From Pantoea wallisii (GTDB lineage Bacteria > Pseudomonadota > Gammaproteobacteria > Enterobacterales > Enterobacteriaceae), in NCBI RefSeq assembly GCF_002095485.1, contig NZ_MLFS01000012.1:26018-90017 (forward strand): 64,000 nt of DNA. The letters run 5' to 3'. The notes beneath the pieces are model-generated. The model ran no database searches, was not told the DNA's origin, and worked only from the letters and a program-made list of their open reading frames with translations. Below are positions 52,680-62,797 of the stretch, piece after piece. Made by a program: the position numbers and the translations under genes. Within the stretch, counting starts at the first letter, position 1. The number at the start of each line of letters is the position of its first letter.

Positions 52680-53009
52680 ATGAAAAAGTGGGGACTTCTG
52701 GCGGGCGGCGTGATGCTGCTCAGCGGCTGCGGCCTGTTGCATAAGCAGGACGTTGCACCGCAAACGCTGCACTATCAGTGCGGTACCTTGCCACTCACGG
52801 TTACGCAGGATAACGCCAGACAGCAGGTGAGCTTTATTCTTGACGGTAAACCATTAACGCTGACGCAGACGGTATCAGCATCCGGGGCACGCTACAGCGA
52901 CGGCACCTATGTCTTCTGGTCAAAAGGAGACGGCGCTTTTGTTGAACGTAACGACAAAATCGTGATTAATGATTGTGAACTGCAACACGCGGATCGGTCC
53001 GCCCGTTAA
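52680..53009 (+). CDS. mliC: Membrane-bound inhibitor of C-type lysozyme
   Basis: 109-residue lipoprotein that blocks host C-type lysozyme. Lipobox LLSGC with Gly after the Cys predicts the outer membrane. The MliC/PliC beta-barrel has its invariant [19 protein letters not shown] stretch, whose Ser and Lys enter the lysozyme active site, and the Cys pair in YQCGTL and INDCEL. Same length as E. coli MliC (YdhA). 9 nt after anmK and 14 nt before pdxH. Confidence 0.95.
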   Translation: MKKWGLLAGGVMLLSGCGLLHKQDVAPQTLHYQCGTLPLTVTQDNARQQVSFILDGKPLTLTQTVSASGARYSDGTYVFWSKGDGAFVERNDKIVINDCELQHADRSAR

Positions 53010-53023
53010 CGAAGAGAATCAGC

Positions 53024-53680
53024 ATGAGCGACAGTGATAGCCTGCAAAATATTGCCCACCTGCGTCGTGAATACACCCGCGGCGGGCTGCGAAGAGATAA
53101 TCTGCCGGCTGCGCCGCTGGCCCTGTTTGAACAGTGGCTGCAGCAGGCGTGCGCGGCGCAGTTGCCAGATCCCACCGCCATGACGGTAGCCACCGTGGAC
53201 AGCAGTGGTCAGCCTTATCAGCGCATTGTGCTACTCAAACACTACGACGATAACGGCATGGTGTTTTACACCAATCTGGGCAGCCGCAAAGCGCTGCAGC
53301 TGGCGGAGAATCCGCGCATTTCACTGCACTTCCCGTGGCATTTTCTTGAGCGTCAGGTGATGGTACTGGGCGAGGTTGAGAAGCTTTCGCCCATTGAGGT
53401 GCTCAAATACTTCCACAGCCGCCCGCGTGACAGCCAGATCGGTGCCTGGGTCTCAAAGCAGTCGAGCCGGATCTCCGCGCGTGGCGTGCTGGAGGGCAAA
53501 TTCCTTGAGCTGAAACAGAAATTCCAGCAGGGCGAGGTGCCGTTGCCGAGTTTTTGGGGTGGCTTCCGCGTTAAATTCCACACCATGGAGTTCTGGCAGG
53601 GGGGCGAACATCGCCTGCATGACCGCTTCCTGTATCAGCGTGAGGGCAATGGCTGGACGATTGACCGGTTAGCCCCGTAA
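53024..53680 (+). CDS. pdxH: Pyridoxamine 5'-phosphate oxidase
   Basis: FMN enzyme that oxidises pyridoxine or pyridoxamine phosphate to pyridoxal phosphate with O2. 218 residues, E. coli length. The split-barrel core contains the FMN-binding [18 protein letters not shown] and [11 protein letters not shown]; the C-terminal [24 protein letters not shown] carries the substrate-contacting Arg and His. It starts after CGAAGAGAATCAGC. In this window it is one of two B6 genes; the salvage kinase pdxY lies just past tyrS. Confidence 0.97.
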   Translation: MSDSDSLQNIAHLRREYTRGGLRRDNLPAAPLALFEQWLQQACAAQLPDPTAMTVATVDSSGQPYQRIVLLKHYDDNGMVFYTNLGSRKALQLAENPRISLHFPWHFLERQVMVLGEVEKLSPIEVLKYFHSRPRDSQIGAWVSKQSSRISARGVLEGKFLELKQKFQQGEVPLPSFWGGFRVKFHTMEFWQGGEHRLHDRFLYQREGNGWTIDRLAP

Positions 53681-53819
53681 AACTGCGTTTTACCCCCTTT
53701 CAGCGCTGGCGCAGTCGACGTCAGCGCTTTATGCTATAGCCCTCATTTTTTTCGTATCCGCATCTCAGCGGAAAGCTGTGTACCAGCCTAGGTGCAGTCT
53801 GATCAATTTGGAGTCAGTG

Positions 53820-55094
53820 ATGACCAGCAGTAACCTGATACAACAATTGCAAGAGAGGGGCTTAGTCGCCCAGGTAACGGACGAGGAAGCGTTAGCAGAG
53901 CGACTGGCGCAAGGGCCAATTGCACTCTATTGCGGCTTCGATCCGACCGCTGATAGCTTGCATTTGGGCCATCTGGTGCCGCTGCTCTGCCTGAAACGTT
54001 TTCAGGACGCCGGACACAAGCCGGTCGCGCTGGTGGGTGGTGCCACCGGCCTGATTGGCGATCCCAGCTTTAAAGCAGCAGAACGTAAACTCAACACCGC
54101 AGAGACCGTGGGCGAGTGGGTTGAAAAGATCCGCCATCAGGTTGCGCCGTTCCTCAGCTTTGACTGCGGCGATAACAGCGCCATCGCGGCCAATAACTAT
54201 GACTGGTTTGGCGGCATGAACGTGCTGACTTTCCTGCGTGATATCGGCAAACACTTCTCGGTTAACCAGATGATCAACCGTGAAGCGGTAAAGATGCGCC
54301 TGAACCGTGAAGATCAAGGGATCTCTTACACCGAATTCTCCTACAACCTGTTACAGGGCTATGACTTCGCCGAGCTGAACAAGCGCCACGATGTGGTGCT
54401 GCAGATTGGCGGCTCCGATCAGTGGGGCAACATCACGTCCGGCATCGATTTGACGCGCCGTCTCAACCAGCAGCAGGCGTGGGGCCTGACAGTCCCGCTG
54501 ATCACTAAATCAGACGGCACCAAGTTCGGTAAAACCGAGGGCGGAGCGGTCTGGCTGGATGCGAAGAAAACCAGCCCGTACAAGTTCTACCAGTTCTGGA
54601 TCAACACGGCGGATGCCGATGTTTACCGCTTCCTTAAGTTCTTCACCTTCATGAGCATTGAAGAGATCAATGCGCTGGAAGAAGAGGACAAAAACAGTGG
54701 TAAAGCGCCGCGTGCCCAGTACGTGCTGGCGGAGCAGGTGACGCGTCTGGTGCATGGCGAGAACGGCCTGACTGCCGCGAAGCGTATTACCGAAAGCCTC
54801 TTCTCCGGCAGCCTGAGTGATATGACCGAAGCGGACTTCGAGCAGCTGGCGCAGGACGGTATGCCCACCATTACCCTGAATGCGGACGACGATCTGCAGC
54901 AGGCGCTGGTGGCAGCAGAGCTGGTGCCTTCACGCGGTCAGGCACGCACCATGATCAACTCTAATGCCGTAACCCTTAACGGCGAAAAGCAATCTGATGC
55001 CGAGTATCGCTTCAGCGACAGCGACAAACTGTTTGGTCGCTTTACGCTGCTGCGTCGCGGCAAAAAACACTACTGCCTGATTAACTGGCAGTAA
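53820..55094 (+). CDS. tyrS: Tyrosine-tRNA ligase
   Basis: Class I synthetase, 424 residues as in E. coli. The HIGH motif is HLGH (about residues 48-51) in [12 protein letters not shown], the KMSKS loop is KFGKT in [11 protein letters not shown], and tyrosine-binding residues include the Tyr in LYCGFDPT and the [10 protein letters not shown] block. The C-terminal S4 RNA-binding domain is [20 protein letters not shown]. The ATG at 53820 follows TTTGGAGTCAGTG; 14 additional in-frame codons upstream are not conserved. Separated from pdxY by a terminator-like hairpin. Confidence 0.97.
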   Translation: MTSSNLIQQLQERGLVAQVTDEEALAERLAQGPIALYCGFDPTADSLHLGHLVPLLCLKRFQDAGHKPVALVGGATGLIGDPSFKAAERKLNTAETVGEWVEKIRHQVAPFLSFDCGDNSAIAANNYDWFGGMNVLTFLRDIGKHFSVNQMINREAVKMRLNREDQGISYTEFSYNLLQGYDFAELNKRHDVVLQIGGSDQWGNITSGIDLTRRLNQQQAWGLTVPLITKSDGTKFGKTEGGAVWLDAKKTSPYKFYQFWINTADADVYRFLKFFTFMSIEEINALEEEDKNSGKAPRAQYVLAEQVTRLVHGENGLTAAKRITESLFSGSLSDMTEADFEQLAQDGMPTITLNADDDLQQALVAAELVPSRGQARTMINSNAVTLNGEKQSDAEYRFSDSDKLFGRFTLLRRGKKHYCLINWQ

Positions 55095-55099
55095 GGTGC

Positions 55100-55124
55100 A
55101 AGGGCCGGTGACCGGCCCTTTTTT
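55100..55124 (+). terminator. Terminator between tyrS and pdxY
   Basis: AAGGGCCGG (55100-55108), loop TGA, CCGGCCCTT (55112-55120) and further T residues. pdxY begins only 26 nt later, so it may be partial; E. coli has the same arrangement. Confidence 0.8.
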
Positions 55125-55149
55125 CATGGCAAGGCAGTTCAGGGTAACA

Positions 55150-56010
55150 ATGAAAAATATCCTCGCAATTCAGTCCCACGTGGTTTACGGCCATGCTGGC
55201 AACAGCGCCGCCGAATTTCCGATGCGCCGCATGGGCGCAAACGTTTGGCCGCTCAATACCGTGCAGTTTTCTAACCATACCCAATACGGTCACTGGACCG
55301 GCACCGTGATGCCCGCCACGCACCTGACCGATATCGTCAAAGGCATTGCTGCGATCGACCGCCTCAAAACCTGTGACGCGGTGCTCAGCGGCTATCTGGG
55401 CTCGGCCGAGCAGGGCGAGCAGATTCTGGAGATCGTCCGTCAGGTGAAAGCGGCGAATCCGGAGGCGTGGTTCTTCTGCGATCCGGTGATGGGCCATCCG
55501 GAGAAGGGCTGTATTGTCGCGCCGGGCGTGGCCGAGTTTCACTGCAAGCAGGCGATGCCGGCCAGCGATCTGATTGCACCGAATCTGCTGGAGCTGGAGA
55601 TGCTGAGCGGCCATGACGTGGCAAACGTTGAGCAGGCAGTGATTGCCGCGCGCGCGCTGATTGCCCAGGGGCCGAAAGTGGTACTGGTAAAACATCTGGC
55701 ACGCGCGGGACGCCGTAGCGATCGCTTTGAGATGCTGCTGGTGACCGCCGATGAGTGCTGGCACATTAGCCGCCCGCTGGTGGATTTTGGCGTACGTCAG
55801 CCGGTTGGCGTGGGCGATTTGACCAGCGGTCTGCTGCTGGTGGATCTGCTGCACGGCAAATCGTTACAGGATGCGCTGGAGCATGTGACGGCGGCAGTGT
55901 ATGAAGTAATGCTGAAAACCCACGAGATGGGTGAATATGAGCTGCAGCTGGTGGCCGCCCAGGATGCGATTGCGCAACCGGTACAGCACTTTACAGCAGA
56001 GAAGCTCTAA
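55150..56010 (+). CDS. pdxY: Pyridoxal kinase PdxY
   Basis: Salvage kinase that phosphorylates pyridoxal; ribokinase superfamily. The ATG at 55150 gives 286 aa ([20 protein letters not shown]), as in E. coli (287). Substrate residues are in [10 protein letters not shown] and the Tyr/His of [12 protein letters not shown]; the anion hole and catalytic Asp are in the [17 protein letters not shown] block (about residues 219-235). Upstream in-frame Met codons overlap the tyrS terminator and are rejected. Confidence 0.96.
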   Translation: MKNILAIQSHVVYGHAGNSAAEFPMRRMGANVWPLNTVQFSNHTQYGHWTGTVMPATHLTDIVKGIAAIDRLKTCDAVLSGYLGSAEQGEQILEIVRQVKAANPEAWFFCDPVMGHPEKGCIVAPGVAEFHCKQAMPASDLIAPNLLELEMLSGHDVANVEQAVIAARALIAQGPKVVLVKHLARAGRRSDRFEMLLVTADECWHISRPLVDFGVRQPVGVGDLTSGLLLVDLLHGKSLQDALEHVTAAVYEVMLKTHEMGEYELQLVAAQDAIAQPVQHFTAEKL

Positions 56011-56114
56011 TCCTGCTGCGTCGTGCTATCCCGCACGGCGCGGTTGTTGCGATAACCGCGCCGCCCTCGCTGCAGCTCACTCTCCGGGCCGCAGCGATCT
56101 GTTAACAGGCTGTT

Positions 56115-56723
56115 TTACGCTAACCCTTCTGCTTTCAGTGCCGCCTGCACCGCCGGCCGCTCAGCCACGCGCGTAAACCAGGCCTCAAGGGCATCAAGCC
56201 CCTCAAGATTGAGTTTGATAGCTTTCGCCCAGCGCGTTACCACAAACAGATAAGCATCAGCGACAGTAAAACGCAGGCCCATCAGCCACTGCTTGTCCTG
56301 CAGTGCCTCATTCACCACCTGGTATTTTTTCTCCAGCTGCGCACGCGCAATGGCTTTGTACTCCTCCGGCGTGTCAGGACGGAACAGCGGTGAGAAGGTT
56401 TTATGCAGTTCGCTGCTGACAAAGCTCAGCCACTCCAGCGTGTGGTAACGCGTCAGGCTGCCGGTGGGCGCCAGCAGATTGCGATCCGGCTTCTGATCCG
56501 CCAGATACTGCACAATGGCCACGCCTTCGGTCAGCAGGGTGCCATCATCAAATTGCAGCGCCGGCACCTGGCCTTTCGGGTTGATCTGCCAGTAGTCTTC
56601 ACCCTGTTCGGTTAATTTTTTCTGCAGGTCAACGTTCACCTGCGTGAAGTCCAGCCCGCATTCACGCGCAACGATATGCGGTGACAGCGAACAGGCACCA
56701 GGCTTGCAATAGAGTTTCATCAT
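56115..56723 (-). CDS. gstA: Glutathione S-transferase GstA
   Basis: 202 residues, beta-class bacterial GST that conjugates glutathione to electrophiles and has peroxidase activity. The N-terminal thioredoxin fold holds the catalytic Cys in [11 protein letters not shown] (C9-C10 region) and the cis-Pro GKGQVPAL-type [14 protein letters not shown], then ESVAI-like [12 protein letters not shown]; the helical C-terminal domain ends with [16 protein letters not shown]. Two adjacent ATG codons are possible starts; the second gives exactly the E. coli length of 201. Follows a LysR gene on the same strand. Confidence 0.95.
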   Translation of the reverse strand: MMKLYCKPGACSLSPHIVARECGLDFTQVNVDLQKKLTEQGEDYWQINPKGQVPALQFDDGTLLTEGVAIVQYLADQKPDRNLLAPTGSLTRYHTLEWLSFVSSELHKTFSPLFRPDTPEEYKAIARAQLEKKYQVVNEALQDKQWLMGLRFTVADAYLFVVTRWAKAIKLNLEGLDALEAWFTRVAERPAVQAALKAEGLA

Positions 56724-56790
56724 GGCTTCTCCAGGATTGTCGTTGTGAACAGCAGTGTAAAACTGCCAAATAATTTATCCGTGACTGCGT

Positions 56791-57699
56791 TCAGGAATTG
56801 CAGTCCTGCTTCAGAAATTCATCGGCCAGGGAGAGCCGTGGCGGCAGCGCCTCAAGCGCAAAGTCCCAAAAACGGCGCACTTTTGGCGCCATGTTTTTCA
56901 CCCGCTGCGCCACCAGGTTAACCGGCAGCGGCGCCGGTTCCCACTCTGGCAGGAGACGCACCAGCGCGCCGGACTGCAGATCATCAATGACCTGATAGGA
57001 GAGCAGGCGACCAATGCCCTGACCGTTGCGCAGGGCATCCAGCTGGCTGGCGATGTCATTTACCCGCAGGCGTGGCGTGATGCGCACGCGCAGATCCTGC
57101 ATAAAGCGCCATTCGCGCGTATGGCGCACGCCAGTGACCAGCGCATGCCGGCTGAGCTCTGCCGGATGCGAGGGTTCGCCCGCCTGTTGCAGATAGGCCG
57201 GGCTGGCGACCAGCATCGAACGTACGTCACCCACTTTGCGCGCCACCATCGACGAGTCCTGGAGCGCGCCAATGCGTACTGCAATATCGAGCCCGTTCTC
57301 AATCAGGTCCTGGTAGCTGTCGTGGAGGATCAGTTCAATCTGGATCTCTGCATGCTGCTGCAGAAAAGCGTTAACCAGGGGCATCACATGGCGGCGCCCA
57401 CACATTACGGGCGCGGTGATACGCAGCAGGCCGTGCATGCCGCTGTGATGGGCGCTATCCAGCGCGCTTTGATAATCAGCGAGCAGCTGACGCGCCTGCT
57501 CAAACAGCTGCCAGCCGGTCTCTGTCGGTGCCAGCTGGCGCGTCGTACGTTCAATCAGCGTGGTGCCAAAGCGCGCTTCCAGCGCGTTCAGCGTGCGGGT
57601 TATCACCGGCGGTGAGCGTTGTAGCACCCGTGCTGCACCGGCAAGACTGCCTTGCTGGACGACGGCCACGAAGACCTGCATTTCGTCAAATCTGTCCAT
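56791..57699 (-). CDS. LysR-family transcriptional regulator
   Basis: 302 residues. The N-terminal helix-turn-helix (about 3-60, FVAVVQQGSLAGAARVLQRSPPVITRTLNALE) and the effector domain from about residue 90 (LLRITAPVMCGRRHVMPLVNAFLQQH) are typical of the CrgA/AaeR-like LysR branch. It lies 67 nt upstream of gstA in the same direction, so it may be co-transcribed with or control gstA. E. coli has no LysR gene between dtpA and gstA as far as I recall. Target and ligand are unknown. Confidence 0.9.
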   Translation of the reverse strand: MDRFDEMQVFVAVVQQGSLAGAARVLQRSPPVITRTLNALEARFGTTLIERTTRQLAPTETGWQLFEQARQLLADYQSALDSAHHSGMHGLLRITAPVMCGRRHVMPLVNAFLQQHAEIQIELILHDSYQDLIENGLDIAVRIGALQDSSMVARKVGDVRSMLVASPAYLQQAGEPSHPAELSRHALVTGVRHTREWRFMQDLRVRITPRLRVNDIASQLDALRNGQGIGRLLSYQVIDDLQSGALVRLLPEWEPAPLPVNLVAQRVKNMAPKVRRFWDFALEALPPRLSLADEFLKQDCNS

Positions 57700-57885
57700 G
57701 TGACTTCCGTGAGTGATCTGCAGCGCGCAGCGATGCTGCTTAAACTACAAGGGAAAAGCGGTGAAGTGAAGGAGATATAGCGAGTCGCAGCTGCAGGGGA
57801 TCGTTTTTCATCCACCGCATCACTGGCGCGTAAAACGGGCAGATGTCACGGAGTGGCGACCCGTCAGGGCCGCCAGAAACAGGAA

Positions 57886-59390
57886 TTACTGATTCGCGTT
57901 GGCGCGTTTCAGCTCAGCTGAGGCATCGCTCTGCGTCATGCGGTTCAGCAGCGGGGCGGTAATCAGCATCAGCAGCGCAATCACGCCGGTTGCAATACCA
58001 ATCTGCTGGAACACCTGGCTGTACACGGCCAGCGACGCGTGCGGATCGGTCACGTTCTCCGGCACCGCCATCAGGTTAGCCACTTTACCGGCGATCATGC
58101 TGCGCCTGCGGTGGTCAGGAACCAGGAGCCCATAATGAAGCCCATCAGACGCTGCGGTACCAGCTGTGCCACCATCGCCAGGCCAAGCCCTGAGATCATC
58201 AGCTCACCAATACTCTGCAGCGCATAGCTCAGGATCAGCCAGTTAACGGAGACGATACCGGCATCGCTGGCAAATTTGGCGCCGAACGGCAGCACCAGGA
58301 ACGCAGCGGAGCACAGTACCATACCAATGGCAAATTTGTGCGGCATCGGCAGTTTATCGCCAAGCTTGTTATACACCGCGGCCAGAACCGGACTGGCAAC
58401 CATAATCCAGAACGGGTTCAGCGCCTGGAACTGCTCTGGCTCGAAGGTGATGCCCAGGATTGCATGCTCAACGTTGCGAATCGCAAAGAAGTTCAGTGAG
58501 GTAGGCATCTGCATATACAGTACGAAGAACACAATGGCTTCAACCATCAGCAGGAAGGCCACAATCATCTTACGACGTGCCGCGCCCTGCAGCGCAAAGG
58601 CCTCTTTAGCAAAAATCAGCACGATGCCAACGGCGACCACGCCCAGCGTGATGCGGGCAATGCTCTGGTGGTGCAGCAGCCAGGTTGCCAGGGCAACCAG
58701 CACCACAACGCCAACCAGCGTCATCAGCAGCTTACCGACCTGCAGCGGCGCGAAATCCGGCTTAGAGCCGTAGTTTTTCACCAGACGCTGGCAGAACAGG
58801 AAGTTCAGCAGGGTAATTACCAGGCCGACCACGGAGAGCGAGAAGGCCGCACCCCAGCCATACTTCGCCGCCAGCCACGGTGTCAGCATCATGGAGAAGA
58901 GGGAACCGATGTTGATCGACATGTAGAACATGGTGAATGCACCGTCGATACGCGGATCGTCTTTCTCATAGCAGGTAGAGAGCAGCGAAGAGGGGTTGGC
59001 TTTAAACAGGCCGCTACCCACCGCAATGGTCGCCATACCGACATACACCATGGTGGTGTCATGACCGGAGAAGGCGATCAGAGCGTAACCCAGCGCCAGA
59101 ACAATCACGCCAAGCACAATCACGCGCTTAGTGCCCAGCACTTTATCGCCCAGCCAGCCGCCAATCGCGACCAGGCCATAGACCAGTGCGCTGAACGAGG
59201 TAAACAGAGTAATGGAGTCCGCTTCGGACATGCCCAGCTGTTTCACCAGGTAAACCGCCATGATGGCTTGCAGACCGTAGAAACCGAAACGTTCCCACAG
59301 TTCGATGGAGAAGATCAGATAGAACGCTTTCGGTTGCTTGAAGGCGTTGAGGCTTACCGCCTCATCAGTGTGTTTGTTTGCAGTTGACAC
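57886..59390 (-). pseudogene. dtpA: Dipeptide/tripeptide permease DtpA, frameshifted near the 3' end
   Basis: Proton-coupled peptide symporter of the POT family. The first frame ([19 protein letters not shown], from 59390) covers 431 residues, includes the proton-coupling motif in [15 protein letters not shown] and the [12 protein letters not shown] loop, and stops after WFLTTAGAA. The last two helices continue in another frame, [19 protein letters not shown] to KRANANQ (stop at 57886). One extra base at 58098-58099 fuses both to about 501 aa, the normal length. The 14-helix topology is otherwise complete. Next to gstA as in E. coli. Likely a sequencing deletion. Confidence 0.9.
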
Positions 59391-60043
59391 GAGTACCTCA
59401 GTTTATACATCGCCTGTTTTGCGACAGGAATTAAGTCTGCGTCGGGCTGGGTAGTCCCGCGCAACATTGTTATTAGATAGGAAAAACGCGGCCTAATTTG
59501 GCTGAATCAGCCCGGCAGGGCAAGCATTTTTTGCACGCTGAAATAGTTGTTACTGTCAGGGTTAAAACCATTATAAAAAGTTGTAAGTCAGTGTTAAATA
59601 TTACTGGCCAGCATTATATCAGGAGAAAGCGTTTTACCGGAGATCGCAAAGTCTGTTTTTACGATATAAACCGCCTTTGCGGCTTTTCGCAGAACATATC
59701 GCTACAGATGGATATTTATCCCTTTTATGACACCAGAAATGGTCATGTTTTGAGCTTAACTGGCTGTTCGGTGAGCAGAATAGGCTGTCAAAAGATTCCG
59801 GATAGCTAAATAGTTGATCCTGCGCACAGAATGGCGAATTAATTAAAAGGGTAAAAGAAGAAAGCGTTTGCGTAGCCCCCTTTTGCCCAACATTTCATCG
59901 CCTGAAGAGACGCTTTGCCACATAACCGGCAGGTAAAGTGAACAATAAGCCACCGCCCAAAAGTCCTCTGTTTCCAGTCGTCCCGCTTTCGACAGCCCGA
60001 CCATTTTGCTGTAACCTCGGTTTTTCCCTGAAAGGATGTCACC
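59391..60043. other. Long intergenic region upstream of dtpA
   Basis: 653 nt, AT-rich. Frames at 59498-59809 (plus) and 59839-60045 (minus) lack ribosome-binding sites, conserved motifs and usual codon bias, so I do not call genes. A small hairpin CCGCC-TTT-GGCGG-like element with TTTT lies near 59671-59685. The dtpA promoter must lie near its left end and that of the 60044 gene near its right end. Confidence 0.5.
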
Positions 60044-60739
60044 ATGCCGCAGTCCGTTCGTGTCGCTTTAGTTGGCGACTACCGTGCCAGTGCCGTTGCG
60101 CATCAGGCTATACCTCCCGCGATACAACTCGCCGCCCAAACACTCTCACTGCAGGTTACCGCCGACTGGATTGCCACAGCGGAGCTGGACCAGCACAGCC
60201 TGGACGATTACGCCGCGGTGTGGGTTGTGCCGGGCAGTCCATATCAAAACGATGAAGGTGTCTTTGCCGCTATCCGGCAGGCGCGGGAGAACGCAATTCC
60301 TTTTCTCGGGTCATGCGGAGGGTTTCAGTACGCCGTTCTGGAGTATGCACGTAGCGTGTTGGGCTGGGACGATGCCAGTCATGCTGAGACAGATGAAGCG
60401 GGGCGCTGGGTCATTGCGCCGCTGGCATGCTCGCTGGTGGAACAACGCGGTGAGGTAACCTTTCGGCCCGGCTCACGCATTGCACAGGCCTATGGTGCGC
60501 TGCGTAGCGATGAAGGGTATCACTGTAACTTTGGCGTGAATCCGCAGTTCAGTGATGCGCTGGCCAGCCGGGATCTTGCGATTACTTCGTGGGATAGAGA
60601 GGGCGATGTGCGGGGCATAGAGCTGAACGATCACCCGTTCTTTGTCGCCACGCTATTTCAGTCAGAGCGTGCGGCGCTGCAGAATCGCCTGTCGCCGCTG
60701 GTGGTTGCCTGGCTTCAGGCAGCGTTGCACGCCAGATAA
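60044..60739 (+). CDS. Glutamine-amidotransferase-like protein (CTP synthase C-terminal homologue)
   Basis: 231 residues, related to the class I glutamine amidotransferase domain of CTP synthase but without any synthetase domain. It begins VRVALVGDYRASAVAHQAI, has the nucleophile elbow GSCGGFQYAVLE with C91, and ends with NDHPFFVATLFQSE. In CTP synthase that last block reads HPFF/WFV..FHPE, whose His and Glu complete the triad; here the His is Gln (Q206) and the Pro is Ser, while the Glu remains (E208). Glutaminase activity is therefore doubtful. AAAGGATGTCACC precedes the ATG. It stands alone between dtpA and nth; role unknown. Confidence 0.85.
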   Translation: MPQSVRVALVGDYRASAVAHQAIPPAIQLAAQTLSLQVTADWIATAELDQHSLDDYAAVWVVPGSPYQNDEGVFAAIRQARENAIPFLGSCGGFQYAVLEYARSVLGWDDASHAETDEAGRWVIAPLACSLVEQRGEVTFRPGSRIAQAYGALRSDEGYHCNFGVNPQFSDALASRDLAITSWDREGDVRGIELNDHPFFVATLFQSERAALQNRLSPLVVAWLQAALHAR

Positions 60740-60803
60740 TAAACAAGTCGCCTTAATGGCGTCATACCGTTCAGGTAAGTTTTGAGTTCGCCTGCGCACC
60801 CTT

Positions 60804-60833
60804 CGTAGCGACGCGATTCATTGCGTTGCTACG
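60804..60833. repeat. REP-like palindrome overlapping the nth stop codon
   Basis: An 11-bp stem (CGTAGCGACGC with GCGTTGCTACG, one G-T pair) closes the 8-nt loop GATTCATT. No U-tail. The size and GC-rich symmetric form resemble REP elements at gene 3' ends. The nth stop codon (60829-60831) lies in one arm. Confidence 0.55.
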
Positions 60834-61467
60834 GAGTGTCATTTTTGGCGTCATACTCACAGAGATCTTCGATCAGACACGAGCCGCAGCGTGGCTTGCG
60901 CGCCACGCAGGTATAGCGCCCGTGCAGGATCAGCCAGTGATGGCAATCCACTTTAAAGGCCGGCGGTACCACCTTCAGCAGTTTCTCTTCTACCTCTTCC
61001 ACGTTCTTACCCGGCGCAAAGCGCGTACGGTTGCTGACGCGAAAAATATGGGTATCGACAGCGATCGTCGGCCAGCCAAAGGCCGTATTCAGCACCACAT
61101 TGGCCGTCTTACGCCCGACGCCGGGCAGTGCCTCCAGCGCCGCACGATCCTCCGGCACCTCGCCGCCATGCTGCTCCAGCAAAATACGGCAGGTTTTGAT
61201 GACGTTTTCCGCTTTACTGTTAAACAGGCCGATGGTTTTGATGTACTCCTTTACGCCATCCACGCCAAGCGCCATTATCGCGGCAGGCGTGTTAGCCACC
61301 GGATAGAGCTTAGCGGTCGCTTTATTGACGCTCACATCCGTGGCCTGTGCGGAGAGCAGCACCGCAATCAGTAACTCAAAAGGCGAGCTAAAATTGAGCT
61401 CGGTGGTCGGGTGCGGGTTCTCGTCACGCAGTCGCGTGAGAATCTGCAGGCGCTTCTCTTTATTCAC
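60829..61467 (-). CDS. nth: Endonuclease III (DNA glycosylase/AP lyase)
   Basis: Removes oxidised pyrimidines from DNA and nicks abasic sites. 212 residues (E. coli 211). The helix-hairpin-helix [14 protein letters not shown] contains the Schiff-base Lys (about K120), the catalytic Asp lies in [12 protein letters not shown] (about D138), and the [4Fe-4S] loop has Cys at spacing C-X6-C-X2-C-X5-C ([17 protein letters not shown]). It overlaps the rsxE stop by 4 nt, so it is the last gene of the rsx operon, as in E. coli. Confidence 0.97.
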   Translation of the reverse strand: MNKEKRLQILTRLRDENPHPTTELNFSSPFELLIAVLLSAQATDVSVNKATAKLYPVANTPAAIMALGVDGVKEYIKTIGLFNSKAENVIKTCRILLEQHGGEVPEDRAALEALPGVGRKTANVVLNTAFGWPTIAVDTHIFRVSNRTRFAPGKNVEEVEEKLLKVVPPAFKVDCHHWLILHGRYTCVARKPRCGSCLIEDLCEYDAKNDTP

Positions 61468-62165
61468 ACTGCCTTCCCGGTTTCACCGTGCGGCAGGGCA
61501 TCAGCTGCGGCGGCACGCAGAGCCGCGCGCTGTTTCATCTTCTGGTCGATCAGGTATTTACCCGCCAGCAGCATGCCCAGGCCGATAAACGCGCCCGGTG
61601 GCAGCATAGCCAGCAGCATCGGTGAATCAAAATGCACCACCTCAATGCGCAGTGCTTTTGCCCACGGGCCCAGCAGCTGATCGGCGCCGTTAAACAGCGT
61701 GCCGCTGCCAATCAGTTCACGGATTGAACCCAGCGTCACCATCGCGCAGGTGGCGCCCATACCGATGGCAAAGCCATCCAGGGCGGCCAGCGGAATGCTG
61801 CTTTTGGAAGCCACCGCTTCGGCGCGGCCCACGACGATACAGTTGGTGACGATCAGCGGAATAAAGATGCCAAGCGACTGATAGAGACCATAAGCATATG
61901 CGTTGATCAACATCTGTACGCAGCTCACCACCGAGGCGATGATCATCACGTAGATCGGGATACGGATCTCCGCCGGCACCCAGCGGCGCGAGGCAGAGAT
62001 CGCGCTATTGGTGATGGTTAACACCAGCGTAGTGGCCAGGCCAAGGCCCAGCGCGTTGGTGGCGGTTGAGGTAACCGCCAGCAGCGGACACAGGCCGAGC
62101 AGCTGCACCAACGCGGAGTTGTTCTTCCACAGTCCGCCAACCAGTAAGTTCTTTGCTTCACTCAT
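61464..62165 (-). CDS. rsxE: Electron transport complex subunit RsxE
   Basis: Inner-membrane subunit with six helices, 233 residues from the ATG at 62165 ([25 protein letters not shown]). Homologous to NqrD/RnfE. The conserved Cys-containing helices ([14 protein letters not shown] and the region [14 protein letters not shown]) hold a membrane [2Fe-2S] cluster in Rnf/Nqr complexes. Part of the Rsx complex that reduces and thereby switches off SoxR in enterics. Overlaps rsxG by 4 nt and nth by 4 nt. Confidence 0.96.
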   Translation of the reverse strand: MSEAKNLLVGGLWKNNSALVQLLGLCPLLAVTSTATNALGLGLATTLVLTITNSAISASRRWVPAEIRIPIYVMIIASVVSCVQMLINAYAYGLYQSLGIFIPLIVTNCIVVGRAEAVASKSSIPLAALDGFAIGMGATCAMVTLGSIRELIGSGTLFNGADQLLGPWAKALRIEVVHFDSPMLLAMLPPGAFIGLGMLLAGKYLIDQKMKQRAALRAAAADALPHGETGKAV

Positions 62166-62794
62166 GGTGTCTCTCCACATTCAGGCAGCGAAGTGAGTTT
62201 CGCTGGCAGCGTTTCAATCAGTAGCGCGGTGCGTTTGGTGGCGTTGACCACGGCGCGCGGCGTAATGGTGGCGCCGGTAAACTGGTCAAACTCGCCGCCA
62301 TCTTTCTTCACCGCAAACTGCGTATCGTCTGCGCCGTGCACCACTTTGCCGTTAAAGCTGTTGATCCAGTCAGAGATACGCAGCTCGATTTTGTCGCCCA
62401 GGCCCGGGGTTTCATGATGCTCAATAACGCGCACGCCCAGCACTTTACCGTGAAAATCAGCGCCGACCAGCATCTGAATCGCGCCAGAGTAGCCGTCCGG
62501 TGCGGTAGTCTCCAGCGCCGCGGCCACCGGCTGGCCGCCTTTGCGCGCCAGGTAGAGCGCATGCGGTTTAGCGTTGCCGAGCGCGGCGGCATCGGTAACC
62601 AGGTAACACTCCTGCTGAATCGCGTTATCGTACAGCGCCGTGGGCACCACCTGATCCAGCAGGATCTTCTGCTGCAGGGCGGTCTGGTGCTCTACGGTAG
62701 GCTTGGTGACGTAGTTAACGATAGCCGTCACGCCCGTGGTGATCACCGCAAACATGCCCAGCGTGACCGCATTTTTACGAATTGCATCAAGCAT
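62162..62794 (-). CDS. rsxG: Electron transport complex subunit RsxG
   Basis: 210 residues: one N-terminal membrane helix ([21 protein letters not shown]) and a periplasmic FMN-binding domain. FMN is attached covalently to the Thr in [12 protein letters not shown] (about residues 170-181), fitting the S/T-G-A-T motif. Also typical is [11 protein letters not shown]. It passes electrons within the Rnf-like Rsx complex. Three nt separate it from rsxD. Confidence 0.96.
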   Translation of the reverse strand: MLDAIRKNAVTLGMFAVITTGVTAIVNYVTKPTVEHQTALQQKILLDQVVPTALYDNAIQQECYLVTDAAALGNAKPHALYLARKGGQPVAAALETTAPDGYSGAIQMLVGADFHGKVLGVRVIEHHETPGLGDKIELRISDWINSFNGKVVHGADDTQFAVKKDGGEFDQFTGATITPRAVVNATKRTALLIETLPAKLTSLPECGETP

Positions 62795-62797
62795 CTG

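Noticed and set aside
59498..59809. 103-codon frame upstream of dtpA
   Set aside because: AT-rich intergenic DNA, no Shine-Dalgarno, residue pattern not protein-like.
59839..60045. 68-codon minus-strand frame with a Cys-X2-Cys
   Set aside because: Its start overlaps the next gene's ribosome-binding site on the other strand and a single CxxC is not enough to claim a zinc ribbon.
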